A model generated the notes under the pieces. It was not told the DNA's origin, ran no database searches, and saw nothing but the letters and a program-made list of their open reading frames with translations. DNA of 64,000 bases, from NCBI GenBank assembly GCA_963717725.1, contig CAVQWS010000003.1:124001-188000 (forward strand). The letters are read 5' to 3'. Below are positions 39,671 to 47,411 of this stretch, one piece after another; the first letter of the stretch is position 1; every line of letters begins with the position of its first letter. Made by a program: the position numbers and the translations under genes. Origin of the DNA: AC-32 sp963717725 (lineage in GTDB: Bacteria; Actinomycetota; Thermoleophilia; Gaiellales; Gaiellaceae).

Positions 39671-40360
39671 TCAAGAGCGCGCGACCGGATTCACCAGCCG
39701 GTAGCCGGCGCCGGCTTCGGTGAGCAGGTAGCGCGGCCGCGCCGGATCGTCCTCGAGCTTCCGCCGCAGCTGTGAGATATAGACGTGCAGGTAGTGGGAC
39801 TCCGTGCCGTAGGCCGGGCCCCAGACCTCGCGCAGGATCGCCGGGTGAGTCATCAGCTTGCCCTCGTTCTGCGCGAGCACGCGCAGCAGGTCGAACTCGT
39901 TCGGCGTCAGCTGGACTCGCCTCCCGCCGACGGTGACCAGGCGCTTCTCCAGGTCGATGGACAGCTCGCCGACCTCCAGCACCGGCTCACCCGACGGCGC
40001 AGCGCGCCGCAGCAGCGCCCGCAGCCGCGCCAGCAGCTCGTCGATCCCGAACGGCTTCTGCACATAGTCGTCAGCGCCGGCATCGAGCGCTGCGACCTTC
40101 TCCGTCTCGTCGCCCACGACCGAGAGCACGAGGATCGGCGCCGAGCTCCAGGAGCGCAGCTCGCGGCAGACGTCGATGCCGCTGCCGTCCGGGAGCACGA
40201 GGTCGAGGATGACCGCGTCGGGCGGCCGGATTGCCGCCATGGTCAGGGCATGCTCGGCCGTGGCGGCCGTGGCGACCTCGTACCCCGCGCCGCGGAGATT
40301 GGTCTCGAGGGCACGGAGGATCTGCGGCTCGTCGTCCACGACGAGGATCCGGGCGCTCAT
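39671..40360 (-). CDS. kdpE: KdpE-like response regulator
   Basis: 229 residues. Receiver domain with DDE near 9, phospho-acceptor Asp in AVILDLVLPDGSG (about 53), Lys in QKPF; winged helix with LTPNEFDLLRVLAQNEGKLMTHPAILREVWGPAYGTESHYLHVYISQLRRKLEDDP. The segment WGPAYGTESHYLHVYISQLRRKLE is typical of KdpE. Downstream of and overlapping the kdpD-like kinase. It lies 69 nt upstream of uspA, so it may control the adjacent potassium transporter. ATG at 40360; the longer frame is antisense-like. Confidence 0.9.
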   Translation of the reverse strand: MSARILVVDDEPQILRALETNLRGAGYEVATAATAEHALTMAAIRPPDAVILDLVLPDGSGIDVCRELRSWSSAPILVLSVVGDETEKVAALDAGADDYVQKPFGIDELLARLRALLRRAAPSGEPVLEVGELSIDLEKRLVTVGGRRVQLTPNEFDLLRVLAQNEGKLMTHPAILREVWGPAYGTESHYLHVYISQLRRKLEDDPARPRYLLTEAGAGYRLVNPVARS

Positions 40361-41403
40361 CGGACGAGCGTTGGCCTGGCGGCGGCCGACGGGAGCGCAA
40401 GCGTGAACGACGCGCCGGAGCCCGGCCGCGCCTCGGCCCACAGCCTGCAGCCGTTCGCCTCCGCGAAGCCACGGGCGATCGCGAGGCCGAGGCCCGTTCC
40501 CTCACCGCCGGCGCGTCCGTGTTCGAATGGCTCGAAGATCCGTTCCAGGCTGTCCGGTTCCAGGCCCGGCCCTCGGTCCGAGATCGTCACGAGTACGTCG
40601 TCGCCGGTGCTCCCCACCTCGAGCGCGACGGGGTCGGCGGGCGAAGAGAACCGCAGCGCGTTCTCGAGCACGTTCACGAGCACGCGCTCGAGCTGCGCCG
40701 CGTCGACGCTCACGAGCGGCGCGTCGCCGTCGAGCGTGACGCTGACGCGCGCCGCGTCGGCCCCGAGCGACTCGAGCGCGCGCGAGACGAGCTCGTCGAC
40801 CGGCCACAGCTCGCGATGCGCGGGCGCGACTCCGGCTTCGAGCCGCGAGAGGTCGAGCAGGTTCGCCACCAGCCGCTCCAGCCGGGCCGTCTCGAGGCGG
40901 ATCGTCTCCAGCAAGGCGGCGCGGTCGCCGGCGTCGAGCTCGAGCGAGCCGCTTTCGAGACCGCCCGCCGCGACCCGGATCGCCGTCAGCGGCGAGCGCA
41001 GGTCGTGACTGACCGCGTGCAGGACGGCCGTCTTCGCGGCGTCGCTCCGGCGCAGCGCATCCGCCTCGGCCGCCGCGAATCCGCGCCGCCGTGCCCTAGT
41101 CGCCAGCTCGCTGACGACCACCGAGGTGACGACGAAGACCGCGAGCGCGACCCAGTTCCCCGAGTCCGTCAAGGCCAGCGTGTGCAGCGGCGGCAGGAAG
41201 AAGAAGTTGAAGGCGAGCATGCTCGCGATCGAGACCGCGATCGCCCACGCGAGTCCGTAGAACACCGCGACTGGTAACACGGCGAAGAGGTAGAGGACTG
41301 CCAGGCTGAGGACCGGCGCGACCCGGTCGAGGCCGAAGACCGCGCCCGTCACGGCCGCGACCACCAGGACGCTCACGGCCAGCCGTTCGAGCCGAGCCCT
41401 CAC
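40357..41403 (-). CDS. Short KdpD-like sensor histidine kinase
   Basis: 348 residues. The N-terminal 100 residues are the DUF4118 four-helix membrane module of KdpD (LYLFAVLPVAVFYGLAWAIAVSIASMLAFNFFFLPP). HisKA follows (HAVSHDLRSPLTAIRVAAGG, about 130-150) and then HATPase_c (NVLENALRF, DRGPGL, GTGLGLAIA). The large N-terminal cytoplasmic KdpD and Usp domains of E. coli-type KdpD are missing. The nearby stand-alone UspA could supply part of that role (inference). GTG start 6 nt after TAGCAT; 4-nt overlap with kdpE. Confidence 0.9.
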   Translation of the reverse strand: MRARLERLAVSVLVVAAVTGAVFGLDRVAPVLSLAVLYLFAVLPVAVFYGLAWAIAVSIASMLAFNFFFLPPLHTLALTDSGNWVALAVFVVTSVVVSELATRARRRGFAAAEADALRRSDAAKTAVLHAVSHDLRSPLTAIRVAAGGLESGSLELDAGDRAALLETIRLETARLERLVANLLDLSRLEAGVAPAHRELWPVDELVSRALESLGADAARVSVTLDGDAPLVSVDAAQLERVLVNVLENALRFSSPADPVALEVGSTGDDVLVTISDRGPGLEPDSLERIFEPFEHGRAGGEGTGLGLAIARGFAEANGCRLWAEARPGSGASFTLALPSAAARPTLVR

Positions 41404-41409
41404 GAGCGC

Positions 41410-41415
41410 ATGCTA
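41410..41415 (-). promoter_or_regulatory. -10 hexamer, leaderless start of the kdpD-like/kdpE operon
   Basis: TAGCAT, 6 nt, GTG. Confidence 0.6.
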
Positions 41416-41637
41416 GAGATGCGCGGAGTGGCGGCGTTCGAGCCGCTCCTCGAAGCAGCGCCGCAGGTAGTCGCCGCGGAGCTTGGGCAGCACGCGCGGG
41501 ACGGGCGGCGGCTTCGGCGTGACGACGATCTCCGTCGTCCGCTCGCCGTAGAAGCGGTCGTACGCCTCACGCTCGTCGTACACCGGCTGCGGCGGCTTCC
41601 GTCGAAGCCACGAGAGAAACCGGGCGAGCAGCGTCAT
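41413..41637 (-). CDS. Small protein of unknown function
   Basis: 74 residues: a basic amphipathic N-terminus (LLARFLSWLRRKPPQP) that could contact membrane, a YDEREAYDRFYGER acidic stretch, a proline-rich linker and a C-terminal LRGDYLRRCFEERLERRHSAHL helix. No family recognised. ATG at 41637 lies 6 nt after TAGGAC. Its end overlaps the -10 of the kdpD-like operon. Confidence 0.55.
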   Translation of the reverse strand: MTLLARFLSWLRRKPPQPVYDEREAYDRFYGERTTEIVVTPKPPPVPRVLPKLRGDYLRRCFEERLERRHSAHL

Positions 41638-41643
41638 GCGCGG

Positions 41644-41649
41644 GTCCTA
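41644..41649 (-). promoter_or_regulatory. -10-like hexamer, leaderless spacing, small protein gene
   Basis: TAGGAC, 6 nt, ATG. The last base departs from consensus. Confidence 0.4.
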
Positions 41650-41655
41650 CCACGC

Positions 41656-42087
41656 TCAGGCGAGTTCGTACAGATACTCCTCGATGTCCGTGGTGTGCTC
41701 GCCGACGCGGACGAAGCCGCACTTCTCGAGCACGCGAATCGAGCCGACGTTGGTAGCGGCAACCCAGGCGTGCAGCGGCCGGGTCTCCAGCTCCTGCATC
41801 AGCTCCGCGAGCGCGCCGGTGGCGAGGCCGCGGCCCCAGAACTCCCGGCCGAGCCAGTAGCCGACGAGCTGCCGGCCGTCCTGCTCCCACGAGCCGATGT
41901 TGCCGGCGACCTCGCCGTCCACCTCGATCGCCCGGACGAAGAGGGTGTCGTCCGCGAGGAGCTTCCGCCAGTGCGCGTCGAACGCCTCACGCTCGCGCGC
42001 CGGGAAGACCGCCATCGCAACCGCCTCGGGCTCGCGTTGCTGCTCGAACAGGACGTCGAGGTCGTCCTCACGAACCTCCCGCAGCAT
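41656..42087 (-). CDS. GNAT-family N-acetyltransferase
   Basis: 143 residues. N-terminal LREVREDDLDVLFEQQREPEA and the acetyl-CoA-binding motif A as GYWLGREFWGRGLATGALAELM (Q/RxxGxG/A form RGLATG, about 85-95), then HAWVAATNVGSIRVLEKCGFVRVGE, the usual RimJ/RimL-like end. The acceptor substrate is unknown. It starts 7 nt after the stop of the amino-acid permease and is probably co-transcribed with it. Confidence 0.88.
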   Translation of the reverse strand: MLREVREDDLDVLFEQQREPEAVAMAVFPAREREAFDAHWRKLLADDTLFVRAIEVDGEVAGNIGSWEQDGRQLVGYWLGREFWGRGLATGALAELMQELETRPLHAWVAATNVGSIRVLEKCGFVRVGEHTTDIEEYLYELA

Positions 42088-42094
42088 GCGCTGC

Positions 42095-43705
42095 TCAGCC
42101 GCCCCGCTCGGCGCCCGTCGGCTCGAGTGTGTCGTGCACGTGCTGCCCGACCTTGCGATCCGGCCGCGCGATCACGAAGTACAGCGCGCCGACGACCGCG
42201 ATGATCACCATCACGAACAGCGTGATCCAGTCGAGGTTGAAAAGCGCACGACCGCTCGAGAGCCCGCTCGGCACGACCACGTTCACCAGCATCAGCCCGA
42301 GGTAGGCGGCGGCGATGATCGTCACCGTCCAGCCCCACTTGCCGAGCTTGAACGCACCCTCCGGCACCCAGCCGCGCGTCCGCGCGATGATCGACGCGAT
42401 CACGGCCAGCAGGAACGAGAGGTAGATGCCGCTGACGCCGAACGAGACGAGCGAGTAGAGCGCCGTCGTGTTCGCCGGATAGGTGATGAAGCCTAGGTCC
42501 ACGTTGTGTTTGGGCTGGTAGTAGACGAGGAGCACGAACAGCACCGAGACGAGCGCACCGGTGATCAGCGCATTGACCGGCGTCAGGAACCTCGAGTGCA
42601 CCTTCGAGAGCCACCCGGACCCCGGAAGGGCACCATCGCGTCCGAAGGAGAACGCAAGCCGGCTGCCTGCGCCCTGGACCGCGCTCCCGCAGGAGAAGAA
42701 CGCGAAGATGATCAGCAGGAGCAGGAAGTCCTGCATCCCGCTCGAGAGCTGGGCGAGGATCGCCGGGACGCCGCCGCCTGCGAAGGTGGTCTTGATCGGG
42801 TCGTGCTCCGGCATCGCGAGCAGCAGAGCGCCGGTCAGGATCAGCGACCCGACGCCTCCCCAGATCAGCGCCCAGCGCATCGCCTTCGGGATCTTCGTTC
42901 CCGGGTCCTTCGTCTCCTCGGCGATGTCGCCGCACGACTCGAAGCCGTAGAAGATGTAGACCGGCGCGAGCACCGCGATCAGCGCTGCGGACAGCCAGCT
43001 GCCGCCGAAGCCGACGCCGTAGACGTTCGTCGAGGCGTGCGTGGCCCCCTGCGTCGAGAACAGGAAGCCGAGGCCGTGGTGGAAGCCGTGGATCGCGAGG
43101 ATGATCGCGATGCCGAGCGTCCCGAGGATCTCCACCCCGACCCCGAACTGCGCAATGCGGCCCATGACCTTGGCGCCGGTGATGTTGAGCGTGGTCTGGA
43201 TCGCCAGGAGGACGAGCGTGATCAGCAGGACGGTCGTGTGGTTCGTCGGATCCCAGTTCGTCCCGAACCAGTTGTGCGACAGCGCCGCGATGTACCCGAC
43301 CGACCCGGTGTCGACCGCGGCCACGGTGACCAGCAGCGCGATCCCGTAGAACCAGCCCACGAACCAGCCGTAGGCCGGCCCGACCGAGAACTTGGAGTAC
43401 TGGTAGAGCGCTCCTGCGACCGGGTAGTGGCTCGCGAACTCCCCGAAGACGAGGGCGACGAAGAACATCCCGATCAGCGGGATGAACGTCAGCCAGATGT
43501 ACGCGGGGCCTGCGAGCGCGACGCCGAGGATGAACAGCGAGTAGATGCCGACCATCGGCGACAGGTACGTGAACCCGACGGCGAAGTTCTCGAAGAACCC
43601 CAGAACGCGGTTGAGCTGTGGGCGGTAGCCGAGGTTCTCGAGCCTCGCGTCCTCGTCTCCCGCGATCGGAACATCCGGGATGTTCGGGGCAGCCGTCTCA
43701 GACAT
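42095..43705 (-). CDS. APC-family amino-acid permease
   Basis: 536 residues with 12 or more membrane helices. YLSPMVGIYSLFILG, FGEFASHYPVAGALYQYSKF and the helix-6 motif FYGFESCGDIAEETKDPGTKIPKAMRWAL are typical of amino-acid/polyamine/organocation transporters of the GABA-permease-like branch. The substrate cannot be told. The ATG at 43705 has a strong Shine-Dalgarno (AGGAGG, 5 nt) and a separate good promoter, in contrast to the leaderless genes around it. The frame upstream to 43768 covers the promoter and is not coding. Confidence 0.92.
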   Translation of the reverse strand: MSETAAPNIPDVPIAGDEDARLENLGYRPQLNRVLGFFENFAVGFTYLSPMVGIYSLFILGVALAGPAYIWLTFIPLIGMFFVALVFGEFASHYPVAGALYQYSKFSVGPAYGWFVGWFYGIALLVTVAAVDTGSVGYIAALSHNWFGTNWDPTNHTTVLLITLVLLAIQTTLNITGAKVMGRIAQFGVGVEILGTLGIAIILAIHGFHHGLGFLFSTQGATHASTNVYGVGFGGSWLSAALIAVLAPVYIFYGFESCGDIAEETKDPGTKIPKAMRWALIWGGVGSLILTGALLLAMPEHDPIKTTFAGGGVPAILAQLSSGMQDFLLLLIIFAFFSCGSAVQGAGSRLAFSFGRDGALPGSGWLSKVHSRFLTPVNALITGALVSVLFVLLVYYQPKHNVDLGFITYPANTTALYSLVSFGVSGIYLSFLLAVIASIIARTRGWVPEGAFKLGKWGWTVTIIAAAYLGLMLVNVVVPSGLSSGRALFNLDWITLFVMVIIAVVGALYFVIARPDRKVGQHVHDTLEPTGAERGG

Positions 43706-43738
43706 GGGTCCTCCTGCTTTCGCAGAGCCGGGTGGCCG

Positions 43739-43768
43739 ATCTAAGACCGCCGTTCGGGCCGTTGTCAA
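43739..43768 (-). promoter_or_regulatory. Sigma-70 type promoter of the permease gene
   Basis: Minus strand TTGACA (43768-43763), 18-nt spacer, TTAGAT (43744-43739). A leader of about 25 nt with Shine-Dalgarno AGGAGG follows. Confidence 0.65.
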
Positions 43769-43787
43769 GGGAGACGGCGTCGGAGCC

Positions 43788-46145
43788 TTAGCGAACCGCG
43801 AAGGTGGCCGTGCCGAGGAGGTGACCGTACACGGCCCGGCTGCGGACGCCGAAGCCGGGCCAGACGTACCAGCGGTAGGAGCCCCTGCTCAACCGAAGCT
43901 GGCGGGCCTCGTAGAACCAGCGGCGCGCGAGCGCACGCCTCGGCTTGACCGGCCAAGCGCTGAGCACCTTCTGCGCTCCGCGGTAGAGCTGGACGTTGTA
44001 GTAGGCGGCCCTCGGAACGGCCGTCCAGACCAGCGCCGTGGTCGACGTGCGCACGACGCCGCCGTCTCGCGGCGAACGAAGGAGCGCTCCAGCCGACACC
44101 GCGGTGGTCGCGAATGCCGACGCATTGCCGGCCCGGTCATAGCTCCTCACGCGGTAGATGACGTACTCGCCGTTGTCGAAACGCCGGTCGACGTACCTCC
44201 GCTCCGCTCCCGCATAAACGGTTGTCTGCACCTCATCTTTCGCGCTTCGCGCGCGCTGGACACGAACATGGTCGAAGTCGGCATCGGAAGGCGGTAGCCA
44301 GCGCAGGCGCAGGTAGCCGTAGCGCACGCTCATGTGGAGCCGCTTGACCCTTCCCGGCGGGCGGGTGTCCGGGGAAAGGACTCTCCAGGAGTACACAGGC
44401 GGCACGGCGTCGATATTCCCGGCGAGATCGGTCGCCCGGACGCGAAAGGTGTGCTCGCCGAATGCCAGCCCTCCGTAACTCTTTGGGGACGAGCATGAGG
44501 AGAAGCTCGCGCCGTCGAGGCTGCACGAGAAGCTCGACGCCTCGCTGCTTGCAAAGGCGAACGACGCAGTGCGGCTGCTGCTCACGGCCGTTGGACCGCT
44601 CGTGATCGTCGTGTATGGCAGTTGCGTGTCGACAACCCAGCCTCTTGAGGTCTCCGGCCCCGGGTTGCCTGCCGCATCCGTCGCCCGAACGGCGAAGACG
44701 TGCGACCCGTCGGCGAGTTCGTTGTAGCTCGTCGGGCTGCTGCATGCGACGAACCCGCTGCCGTCGATCCGGCACGAGTGATGGAGCCCGGCCTCGCCGT
44801 CGCTGAAGGTCAAGGTTGCAGTCGACAAGTTCGTCGGGCTCGAAGGTGCCGAGTCGACGGTCGGCGCCGCAGGCGGAACCGTGTCGACCGTCCACGCCCA
44901 CACCGTCGCAGGCCCGGTCGTGCCGAGGGAATCGGTCGCCCTGACGGCGAATGAATGCCTGGCGTCCGCGAGACCGGAGTAGCTCACTGGGCTCGTGCAC
45001 GGGGCGAACGCCGCGCCGTCGAACGCGCAGGTGAATGTGCTTCCCGACTTGCTCGAGCTGAACGTGAACCTCGCAGAAGTGATGTTCGTCGGGTCTTGTG
45101 GCTCCGTGGCGAGGTCGATCGTCACGACGGGATTGATGAGGTCGATCATCCAGGTGTACGAGGTCATCGCACCCTCGTTGCCGGCCGGGTCGCGAGCCTT
45201 GACTTCGAAGACGTGCTGCCCAGCCGAGAGCCCCGTGTAGGCCTTCGGGCTGACGCAAGCCGCGAACGCTGCGCTGTCCAGCCTGCAGAAGTAGTTCGCG
45301 GTCGCATCGTCGTCCGTGAACGCGAAGCTGGCGGAGGTCGAGGCGGTGACGTTCGGTGGCTTTGACGTGAGGGTAGGCGCTGGTGGCGGCGTAAGGTCGA
45401 TCGTCCAGTTGAACGCGGCTGTGGCGCTCTCGTTGCCCGCCGCGTCGATGGCTTTCACGGCGAACGTGTGGCCGCCTTCACGGAGCGCCGCGTAGCTCGT
45501 CGGGCTCTTGCACGCCGTGAACCCGGCGGCGTCCAACCGGCAGCTGAGTGTCGCGGTTACGTCGCCGTCGACGAACGTGAACGCGGCGCTCGAGCTGTTT
45601 GAGGGGTTCGGCGGGAACTGGGAGATGGTCGGTGTCGGCGGCGGCGTCCCGTCTACCGCGACCTTCGGCTGTGCCCCCTGCAGCTCGAATGCAGTTGCGT
45701 CCCGCGCGAGCGTCGTCGTCCACGTGTACGTCTGCTCGGCAGTCGGTGCCTTGGCAGCGAACCTGATCCGCAGCGTCGCGCCGGGGCACAGCTCGCTCGC
45801 CGGCCCCGGCGGCGCGACCGCGTGGATCGCGATGGGCGAGCCGTCGAGCGTGACTGTCCAGTCGGCCGTCGAGCAGCTACCCGAACCACTGGTTGTCGCG
45901 GTCAGAGTCCCGGCGTCGACCGTGAACCCGGCCGGGACGACGACGTGGCCGTTGTTCGCCGCCGCGCTCGACGCGCTCCGGTTGGTCACCGCGATCGTGT
46001 ACGTCGCGCTCGCATTCGGGACGACCGCGGGCGGCGCGATCGTCGCGCCGTAGCGGTTGTCCGACGCCGCGCCGGCCGCTCCCGCAAGCAGGGCGAGCGC
46101 AAGGGCGGCAAGACCGGCGAGGACTAGGCGCGTGACATTCCTCAT
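43788..46145 (-). CDS. Secreted multi-domain protein with five Ig-like repeats
   Basis: 785 residues. Signal peptide (about 1-27), a DUF11-like domain (TYTIAVTNRSASS onward), then five Ig-like repeats of about 84 residues. Each has two cysteines in the pattern F-x-C-x-(L/I/F)-D-x4-F-x2-C-x-SP-x2-Y-x2-L and ends in RATDxAGN-type turns. A fibronectin-III-like module (GYLRLRWLPPSDADFDHVRVQRA) and a C-terminal beta domain follow. It is probably a cell-surface or secreted adhesive protein; no anchor is seen. The ATG overlaps the upstream gene's stop (ATGA). Confidence 0.82.
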   Translation of the reverse strand: MRNVTRLVLAGLAALALALLAGAAGAASDNRYGATIAPPAVVPNASATYTIAVTNRSASSAAANNGHVVVPAGFTVDAGTLTATTSGSGSCSTADWTVTLDGSPIAIHAVAPPGPASELCPGATLRIRFAAKAPTAEQTYTWTTTLARDATAFELQGAQPKVAVDGTPPPTPTISQFPPNPSNSSSAAFTFVDGDVTATLSCRLDAAGFTACKSPTSYAALREGGHTFAVKAIDAAGNESATAAFNWTIDLTPPPAPTLTSKPPNVTASTSASFAFTDDDATANYFCRLDSAAFAACVSPKAYTGLSAGQHVFEVKARDPAGNEGAMTSYTWMIDLINPVVTIDLATEPQDPTNITSARFTFSSSKSGSTFTCAFDGAAFAPCTSPVSYSGLADARHSFAVRATDSLGTTGPATVWAWTVDTVPPAAPTVDSAPSSPTNLSTATLTFSDGEAGLHHSCRIDGSGFVACSSPTSYNELADGSHVFAVRATDAAGNPGPETSRGWVVDTQLPYTTITSGPTAVSSSRTASFAFASSEASSFSCSLDGASFSSCSSPKSYGGLAFGEHTFRVRATDLAGNIDAVPPVYSWRVLSPDTRPPGRVKRLHMSVRYGYLRLRWLPPSDADFDHVRVQRARSAKDEVQTTVYAGAERRYVDRRFDNGEYVIYRVRSYDRAGNASAFATTAVSAGALLRSPRDGGVVRTSTTALVWTAVPRAAYYNVQLYRGAQKVLSAWPVKPRRALARRWFYEARQLRLSRGSYRWYVWPGFGVRSRAVYGHLLGTATFAVR
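44400..45620 (-). repeat. Five tandem coding repeats of about 255 nt (Ig-like domains)
   Basis: The DNA repeats encode the five cysteine-pair domains of the secreted protein. They have diverged enough that only short blocks (GFxACxSPxSY, HxFAVRATD) stay near-identical. Boundaries are approximate. Confidence 0.6.
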
Positions 46146-46876
46146 GACGAGGCGAGGGCGACGAGGAGGACGAGCGCGAAGCCAAACGAGAGCGCGCACA
46201 GCGCGATGAACATGAGACGTTCACGCCTCCCGTCGACCGCCGCGGCGACCCGAGGCGGGAGAGCGCGTGCCGGGACGACCACGACGGCGACGGTGATCAG
46301 CAGGAACACGAGCGCCGCCGCGAGCAGGACGAGGACGGCAGCGGGAAGTCGCAACTCGCTCGTCGTCGCAGCGGGAGGCGCGGGCGCAACTGCCGCGACG
46401 AGCTCCGCGCTGTCCGGCGCGGGCGGCGGGCGCCCGGCGGCGGCCCGACGCACGTGCCAGGTCACGAAGGCCCGAGCCCGCGGTGCCTGGGTGCGCGTAC
46501 GCTGCACAGGCTTGGGCTTCGGCTTGGGCCTGGCCCGCATCGGAGGAGTCCGGGGAGCGAGCCCTGGGGTGGATGCGGTCGTCGGGGGTGGTGGCGGCGC
46601 TGGCTCGTATGTCGTCGCCGGTGGTGGCGGCGGCGCGCTTCGGGCAGTCGTCGGATACGGGTCCGGCTTGGGGACCGTCGTGGGCGGCGGGGGCGCGCTC
46701 GAACCCGTCGTCGGCAAGTACGCTAGCCCGAAGCCTGCGAGCCCAATCGCTAACAGGGGTAGGACACGCTTCCTACTCGAGGCCCGCCGCAGGCGGGTGA
46801 TCCGGGCACTCCAGGTTGACGTCAGGGTGGCGGCCCCCTCCGCATTCGCCGCAGTCGCAGAGGCCGAAGGTAACAC
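46142..46876 (-). CDS. Proline-rich membrane protein of unknown function
   Basis: 244 residues: a Ser/Ala/Arg-rich N-terminus, one membrane helix (VLPLLAIGLAGFGLAYL, about 38-55), a long Pro/Thr-rich extracytoplasmic linker (about 58-150) and two C-terminal helices (LPAAVLVLLAAALVFLLITVAVVVV and RLMFIALCALSFGFALVLLVALAS). It is coupled by ATGA to the Ig-like secreted protein and may help its display or export (inference). GTG start at 46876 is a guess. Low-complexity composition limits confidence. Confidence 0.6.
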   Translation of the reverse strand: MLPSASATAANAEGAATLTSTWSARITRLRRASSRKRVLPLLAIGLAGFGLAYLPTTGSSAPPPPTTVPKPDPYPTTARSAPPPPPATTYEPAPPPPPTTASTPGLAPRTPPMRARPKPKPKPVQRTRTQAPRARAFVTWHVRRAAAGRPPPAPDSAELVAAVAPAPPAATTSELRLPAAVLVLLAAALVFLLITVAVVVVPARALPPRVAAAVDGRRERLMFIALCALSFGFALVLLVALASS

Positions 46877-47097
46877 CCTGATTTTCGAATGCGACTAGCC
46901 GAAGGTCGAGTCTCGCCGAGGCGACGTCAGGGTCGTTCCTCCTCGGCGCTTACGCGCGGGCGGGCGACGAGCTGGATCGGCTGGCGCCGGTGTCCGCGCG
47001 CACGCCAGCCGGCGAGCTCGCCGCAGTGCCCCCGACTCATTTGGGACGAGCGGCCCCTCTCCAGTGGTTGGGCCACTCCTCCCCCGGCCTGGGCGGA
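46877..47097. other. Largest intergenic gap (221 nt)
   Basis: Between two minus-strand genes. GC-rich with several short inverted repeats (for example GGCTGGCG...CGCCAGCC). No recognised riboswitch, RNA gene or ORF; it presumably holds the promoter for the 46876 gene and a terminator for MIP18. Confidence 0.3.
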
Positions 47098-47394
47098 TCA
47101 GCCGAAGCCGAGGATGAACTTCGCGTCGTCGGACATCTTGTCGGGCGTCCACGGCGGGTCCCAGGTGAGCTCAGTCTCGACCTCTTCCACCTCGGGCAGC
47201 GACCGCACGACCTCTTCGATGTTCTGCTGGATCAGCGGGCCGGCGGGGCAGCCCATCGAGGTCAGGCTGTAGAGCACCTTCACCCGCGGGCCGCTCACCT
47301 CGGCGTCGTAGAGCAGGCCGAGCTCGACGATGTCCATCCCGAGCTCGGGATCCTCGACGGAGCGGAGTGCCTCGATCACGTCGTCGCGCGTCAT
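47098..47394 (-). CDS. MIP18/DUF59-family protein, probable iron-sulfur assembly factor
   Basis: 98 residues. DVIEALRSVEDPELGMDIVELGLLYDAEV is the DUF59 N-terminal signature, and LTSMGCPAGPLIQQNIEEVV carries the conserved cysteine (about 50). VETELTWDPPWTPDKMSDDAK closes it. Members such as SufT and PaaD work in Fe-S cluster maturation; no suf operon is next to it here. ATG at 47394 is 7 nt after TAGGCT, so it is separate from glpX upstream. Confidence 0.9.
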   Translation of the reverse strand: MTRDDVIEALRSVEDPELGMDIVELGLLYDAEVSGPRVKVLYSLTSMGCPAGPLIQQNIEEVVRSLPEVEEVETELTWDPPWTPDKMSDDAKFILGFG

Positions 47395-47401
47395 GCCGCC
47401 C

Positions 47402-47407
47402 AGCCTA
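47402..47407 (-). promoter_or_regulatory. -10 hexamer of the MIP18-family gene
   Basis: TAGGCT, 7 nt, ATG. Confidence 0.55.
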
Positions 47408-47411
47408 CCGA

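Noticed and set aside
44400..45620. Tandem DNA repeat region as a CRISPR or mobile repeat
   Set aside because: Repeats are about 255 nt, in frame and diverged; they encode protein domains.
46877..47097. c-di-GMP or other riboswitch in the largest gap
   Set aside because: No GGGCAAA/GACGCAAAG-type conserved core of GEMM or other known classes was found on either strand.
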